Positions 60,421-64,000 of a DNA stretch of 64,000 bases are shown here, in pieces. Within the stretch, counting starts at the first letter, position 1. Every line of letters begins with the position of its first letter. A program made the position numbers and the translations under genes. The DNA comes from Phycisphaerae bacterium (GTDB lineage Bacteria > Planctomycetota > Phycisphaerae > Tepidisphaerales > Tepidisphaeraceae), in the NCBI GenBank assembly GCA_030448225.1, contig JAUJNJ010000008.1, forward strand, positions 21,841 to 85,840. The letters run 5' to 3'. The notes below the pieces were generated by a model, which was given only the letters and a program-made list of their open reading frames with translations, ran no database searches and was not told where the DNA came from.

Positions 60421-62280
60421 ATGTCAATTCGATCCGCACTGTTGCTGGTCCTGGCGGGCACGATCGCCCTCACGACTACCGGTCATGCGAGCGCGGCGGC
60501 GGCGGCGGCGGCGGCGAACGCGCGGGAATACGACCTCGTCGTCGTCGGCGGCACGCCGGGCGGCCTGATGTCCGCCATCGCGGCGGCCCGCATGGGCCAC
60601 ACGGCGGTCGTGCTCGAGCGGACGGCGCACGTGGGCGGCCTCCCCGCCAACGGCCTCGGCGCGACAGACATCGCCACGCGCGGCGCCACCGGCGGCTTGT
60701 TCCGGGAGTTCGTTGACCGCGTGAAGCAGCACTACGTCGACACCTACGGCGCCGACTCCGATCAGGTGCGCACGTGCTCCGACGGCTACCACTTCGAGCC
60801 GTCGGTGGCGGCGAAGGTGTTCGAGCAGATGCTGGCCGAGCAGCCGAAGGTCACGGTCCTGAAGCGGCGGCAGTTCGACGCGAAGCCGGCGAACGTCACG
60901 CTCGACGGGCAGGCGCTGACGAAGGTGCGCGTCACGAACCTCGAAGGCGGCACGACCGAAGAATACGCCGGCAAGCGATTCGTCGACGCCACTTACGAGG
61001 GCGACCTCGCCGCCGCCGCCGGCGCGCCGTTCCGCACCCGCCGCGAGGGCAAGGACGAGTACAACGAGCCGCTGGCGGGGAAGGTGTACAAGGCGTGGGG
61101 CTCGTCGCCGACGGATCTGGGCGAAGGCTCCACCGGCGAGGGTGACTACACGATTCAAGCCTTCAACTATCGCCTGTGCCTCACGCGCGTGGCGGCCAAC
61201 CGCGTTCCGATCGAGAAGCCGGCGAACTACGACCGCGCGGAGTACGCGTCGATCGTGGATGACGTGAAGAACAACCGCTGGACGCGCGTCCGCGGCAAGC
61301 CGGGCGGCGAGCCGGAGACGGAGAACATCGGCCGCATCGTCAACATCGTCTGGGTTCCGAACGGCAAGACCGACGCCAACAACCAGCACGCCGCATACGT
61401 CTCCACCGATCTGCCGGAGGAAAACTATCCGTGGCCGACCGCCGACTGGGCGTGGCGCGATGGGTTCTCCGTGCGGCTGCGCGACTACACGCTCGGACTG
61501 CTCTGGTTCGTGCAGAACGACCCGGAACTGCCGGAGGACTTCCGCCGTCGCTGCGGCGCCTGGGGCCTGGCGAAGGACGAGTACGCCGACAACGGCCACT
61601 TTCCGCGACAGGTCTACGTTCGCGAGGGACGGCGCGTGGAGGGCGAACATCTATTCACCGCGCACGGCGCCCTCCCGGCGCTCAAGAGCGGCCGCCCGCC
61701 GATCTACGGCGATTCGGTGACGGCGAGCCATTACGCGCTCGACTCGCACGCCCACCGCAAGCGCGAGCCGGGCCGCGTTCACCTCGACGGGTTCCTCTCT
61801 CACCCCACCCGGCCCTACACGGTGCCGTACGGCGTGATCGTGCCGAAGAAGGTGGAGAACCTCCTGACGCCGGTGCCCGTCTCCGGCACGCACATCGGCT
61901 TCAGCACGCTCCGCATGGAGCCGTGCTGGATGGCCCTCGGCCAAGCCGCCGGGGTCGCCGCGGCGATCAGCATCCGCGACGGCGTGACGCCCCGGCAGGT
62001 GGACGTCGCGAAGGTGCAGGAGGAACTGCTGAACCAGAAGGCGGTCCTGATTTACTACGGCGACCTCAAGCCGGGCGACCCGCACTTCCGCGCCGTCCAG
62101 CACCTGGGCCTGCGGACGCTCATCCCGGAGTGGAACGTGAAAGCGGGCGAGCCGCTGAACGAGACGACGGCCAAGCGGTTGATCGATCAGAGCAACGTGA
62201 CGCGGGCACCCGCTTACGAGGCGGGGAAGACCACGCGCGGAGAGTTTTTCGGCGCGCTTTGGGACGCGATGCAGCGATGA
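60421..62280 (+). CDS. secreted FAD-dependent oxidoreductase
   Basis: A 619-residue exported flavoprotein. The signal peptide MSIRSALLLVLAGTIALTTT with GHASA precedes an Ala run (residues 25-32) and the FAD dinucleotide motif YDLVVVGGTPGGLMSAIAAA (37-56) with VVLERTAHVGG. The body (FVDATYEGDLAAAAGAPFRT, GFSVRLRDYTLGLLWFVQND, DSVTASHYALDSHAHRKREP) and the C-terminal FAD-capping part (GVIVPKKVENLLTPVPVSGT then HIGFSTLRMEPCWMALGQAA) match the FAD_oxidored family (PF12831), common in planctomycetes among polysaccharide-degradation genes. The substrate is unknown. The frame is intact. 44 bases separate it from the M42-like gene, so co-transcription is possible. Confidence 0.9.
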   Translation: MSIRSALLLVLAGTIALTTTGHASAAAAAAAANAREYDLVVVGGTPGGLMSAIAAARMGHTAVVLERTAHVGGLPANGLGATDIATRGATGGLFREFVDRVKQHYVDTYGADSDQVRTCSDGYHFEPSVAAKVFEQMLAEQPKVTVLKRRQFDAKPANVTLDGQALTKVRVTNLEGGTTEEYAGKRFVDATYEGDLAAAAGAPFRTRREGKDEYNEPLAGKVYKAWGSSPTDLGEGSTGEGDYTIQAFNYRLCLTRVAANRVPIEKPANYDRAEYASIVDDVKNNRWTRVRGKPGGEPETENIGRIVNIVWVPNGKTDANNQHAAYVSTDLPEENYPWPTADWAWRDGFSVRLRDYTLGLLWFVQNDPELPEDFRRRCGAWGLAKDEYADNGHFPRQVYVREGRRVEGEHLFTAHGALPALKSGRPPIYGDSVTASHYALDSHAHRKREPGRVHLDGFLSHPTRPYTVPYGVIVPKKVENLLTPVPVSGTHIGFSTLRMEPCWMALGQAAGVAAAISIRDGVTPRQVDVAKVQEELLNQKAVLIYYGDLKPGDPHFRAVQHLGLRTLIPEWNVKAGEPLNETTAKRLIDQSNVTRAPAYEAGKTTRGEFFGALWDAMQR

Positions 62281-62596
62281 ATCCTCCCGGGCGTGACACG
62301 GTATCGGGCCTGTCTCACCGGGGTACCGGAGACGGGTTACCAAGCGCGCCTGCGAAGGCGCAACGACGCGCTAGCTCGCTTTCACGTACGGAATGATGAG
62401 TCCCGCCGTCCCACTCCCCTATGCGCTGGCAAGAGAGATTTCCGCGGCGGGCGCCCTGCCGCGTGGGCACCCCTGTGGGCGCGGACCCCTCTCCCCTGCC
62501 CTCTCCCCGGAGTACCGGGAAGAGGGTGGTTGCATTCGTCAATCGACGCGCGAGGGAATACGGGGCGTGGTTCGGTGAAGTGTCGCCGCGGCCTGT
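62281..62596. other. gap between FAD oxidoreductase and yidD, with CCCTCTCCC hairpin copy 2
   Basis: No gene. It contains CCCCTCTCCCCTGCCCTCTC then CCCGGAGTACCGGGAAGAGG (62486-62528), related to the repeat at 21208-21251. Confidence 0.5.
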
Positions 62597-62806
62597 TCAC
62601 GCCGGGTCGTAGCCGCTGCCGCCCCAGGGGTGGCAGCGGCAGATGCGCTTGACGCCGCGCCAGCCGCCGCGGGCGGCGCCGTGCTTGTTGACGGCGTCGA
62701 TCATGTACTGGCTGCACGTCGGGTGGTAGCGGCACTGGCCGCCGAGCAGGCGGGCGAGCGTCACGCGGTAGAGCAGGACGAAGCCGATCAACACCCGGCG
62801 CATCAC
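62597..62806 (-). CDS. yidD: membrane protein insertion efficiency factor YidD
   Basis: A 69-residue protein. MMRRVLIGFVLLYRVTLARL then CRYHPTCSQYMIDAVNKHGA and WRGVKRICRCHPWGGSGYDP contain the conserved Cys-His motifs of the YidD (DUF37) family, which assists membrane insertion through YidC. yidC would be expected downstream, but the next gene in that direction is the FAD oxidoreductase on the other strand. The start is ATG 62806 or 62803. Confidence 0.95.
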   Translation of the reverse strand: MMRRVLIGFVLLYRVTLARLLGGQCRYHPTCSQYMIDAVNKHGAARGGWRGVKRICRCHPWGGSGYDPA

Positions 62807-62816
62807 GGTCGGCCGA

Positions 62817-63197
62817 TCACGCCTTGAGGGCGACTAGGACCACGGCACCGGCCAGCGCCAGCGGCGCGCCGATCACCACGGCGGCGATGGCGAACGGCCA
62901 GCCCTTCAGCCACGGGCGCTGCCGTCGCAGGCGAACGATCGATACGACGCCCGCGACCGCGCCGGCGGCCGGCATCAGGATGAACACCAGCGCCGCCACC
63001 TCCGGGTGTTTGCAGCACAGGAAGTGCTGCGGCAGGCGATTCCCGTCGGCGAGAAACAGCAGCCCGACGCTCAGCAGCGGCGACAGCACGCACCACGCGC
63101 ACGCCGCCAACGCCAGACGGCTCCAGCGCCGCGACAGGGCCGCGTCGCTGCCGGGCGTGACGTACTCCATCACCGTGGGCGAGGTCGTCATGATCAT
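62817..63197 (-). CDS. small membrane protein between rnpA and yidD
   Basis: A 126-residue protein with three to four hydrophobic helices (LALAACAWCVLSPLLSVGLL, VAALVFILMPAAGAVAGVVS and FAIAAVVIGAPLALAGAVVL), like DUF4190-type proteins. Its ATG at 63197 overlaps the rnpA stop (ATGA), so translation is probably coupled; an ATG at 63191 is an alternative start. It is not a normal member of the rpmH-rnpA-yidD cluster. No role is known. Confidence 0.75.
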   Translation of the reverse strand: MIMTTSPTVMEYVTPGSDAALSRRWSRLALAACAWCVLSPLLSVGLLFLADGNRLPQHFLCCKHPEVAALVFILMPAAGAVAGVVSIVRLRRQRPWLKGWPFAIAAVVIGAPLALAGAVVLVALKA

Positions 63198-63655
63198 CCC
63201 CCGGCGGCCGGCGCGGGCCCGGCGGCCGCGTCGCCGGCGCCTGGCGGCGGCTCGGGCGCGGCGGGCGGCGGTGATTCGGCCGGCGTGCGTTCGGCCCGCC
63301 ATCGTTCCGACCACTTCCGGTGCAGCCGCACGACGAGGCCGGACATCAGCTTCTGGTATTCCGCCAGCGTGAGCGGCTCGTGCGGGCGGACGACGGTCAC
63401 CCAATCGTACCCGGTCGGCAGGTCGTGTTGCAGCAGCCGAAACGCCTCCTTCAACAGCCGGCGGACCCGGTTCCGCCGCACCGCGTTCCCCACCTTGCGC
63501 GACACGCTCAGCCCGAGCCGCGGGTGCCCCAAGTCGTTCGGCAGCGCGTAGACCATCAGCGGCCCGCGCGAGTCGCGCACCTTCGCGTCGTAAACGCTCG
63601 CGAACTCCCCCGGCCGTCGCAGGTGGCGAGACTTGGGGAACGAGTGGCGCGGCAT
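63194..63655 (-). CDS. rnpA: ribonuclease P protein component
   Basis: A 153-residue basic protein that supports the RNase P ribozyme in 5' maturation of tRNA. Motifs: MPRHSFPKSRHLRRPGEFAS ('F..v..') then LGLSVSRKVGNAVRRNRVRR (RNR signature at 61-63) and LLKEAFR. The C-terminus (from about 115) is a Pro/Ala-rich tail, longer than the usual protein of about 115 residues. It lies upstream of the membrane protein and yidD on the same strand. No L34 gene precedes it in the available sequence. Confidence 0.95.
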   Translation of the reverse strand: MPRHSFPKSRHLRRPGEFASVYDAKVRDSRGPLMVYALPNDLGHPRLGLSVSRKVGNAVRRNRVRRLLKEAFRLLQHDLPTGYDWVTVVRPHEPLTLAEYQKLMSGLVVRLHRKWSERWRAERTPAESPPPAAPEPPPGAGDAAAGPAPAAGG

Positions 63656-64000
63656 GTTTGGGCAGTGGTGGAGTGGCGGTGTGGTTGGGTGGTGGAGTAA
63701 AGACGGGGGTCGCCGTGCGTTCTACCGGGCCACAAAGCGATCAGGACAGGGCCAAGCAATCGCAGTTGGATCGCGTGTAATTCTCGCCCGCGCTTTACCC
63801 GAGAGCGGGTTTGGGCAATCCGCCGCTCCGGCTCATCGCTGACTGTCAGCCCGAGCGCAGCGAGGGATCTCGAGACGGCGAAAACTGCTCGAGGACCCGA
63901 GCTCCCTCGCCGTGCTCGGGATGACGCTGTACGGCGTCCCCAGAACAGTCGAGGTTGAGACGATCCAGCGGGTAGAGTTCACCAAATCGGCCGAGAGATA
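63656..64000. other. right end, no gene, with long-hairpin repeat copy 2
   Basis: No gene in the last 345 bases. From 63845 to 63925 arms of about 29 bases (GTCAGCCCGAGCGCAGCGAG then GGATCTCG, and CCCGAGCTCCCTCGCCGTGC then TCGGGATGAC) pair with several mismatches. This is the same family as 21328-21406. Confidence 0.6.

Overview
The window is about 64 kb of GC-rich chromosome from a free-living bacterium, most likely a planctomycete (Planctomycetota), and within that probably a flagellated Phycisphaerae-type lineage. The evidence is a DUF1549/DUF1553 cytochrome-like protein beside a DUF1501 protein, a 'CxxCGYDLR...CPECG' zinc-ribbon membrane protein, a PEP-CTERM autotransporter-repeat protein, a SpoIVB/S55-type protein, flagellar fliD-fliS, and a 16S rRNA gene that stands alone without 23S or 5S. 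No phage, insertion sequence, CRISPR array or tRNA gene was found.

Layout. 0-1 kb: a DUF4177 protein and small membrane proteins. 1-4.3 kb: arginine to agmatine to carbamoylputrescine (aguA, speA). 4.6-7.6 kb: HtrA-like protease, zinc-ribbon membrane protein, DUF6985-like protein. 7.9-12.4 kb (minus): membrane-anchored unknown, universal stress protein, rdgB, SPOR-like lipoprotein, rph. 12.6-16.7 kb: small acidic protein, fliD, fliS. 16.9-21.1 kb (minus): rpsP, trmD, rplS, yraN, a small unknown, tatD, and a MOSC protein. 21.5-22.6 kb: pteridine-reductase-like SDR and a Flp-type pilin. 22.8-28.3 kb (minus): ffh, PEP-CTERM protein, GH43-like protein, recX. 29-31.2 kb (minus): DUF485 plus acetate-type symporter. 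31.7-37.2 kb: S55 protein, beta-propeller protein, ribosomal protein L34. 37.3-41 kb (minus): acidic-tailed protein and secreted beta-helix enzyme. 41.3-43.9 kb: membrane pyrophosphatase. 44.2-49.2 kb (minus): Gfo/Idh oxidoreductase, zinc peptidase, RNase H, coiled-coil zinc-ribbon protein. 49.7-52.4 kb (minus): 16S rRNA transcription unit with promoter, boxA leader and terminator. 52.6-57.7 kb: DUF1549/DUF1553 and DUF1501 pair. 57.8-60.4 kb: small membrane protein, trmB (minus), M42-like peptidase. 60.4-62.3 kb: secreted FAD oxidoreductase. 62.6-63.7 kb (minus): rnpA, membrane protein, yidD.

Two sequence-wide observations matter to any reader. First, about twenty genes, including essential ones (hppA, trmD, fliD, trmB), are open only if one or more single bases are added or removed, often in short G or C runs. 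This looks like an uncorrected long-read or metagenome assembly rather than gene decay, so those genes are annotated here as whole coding regions spanning the shifts. Second, intergenic spaces carry several families of dispersed hairpin repeats. I did not find a convincing new multi-gene system. The most unusual points are the isolated 16S unit, the dispersed hairpins, a perfect 26-bp inverted repeat at the trmD-rplS junction, and two enzymes (agmatine deiminase, GH43) that appear to lack a segment with conserved motifs.
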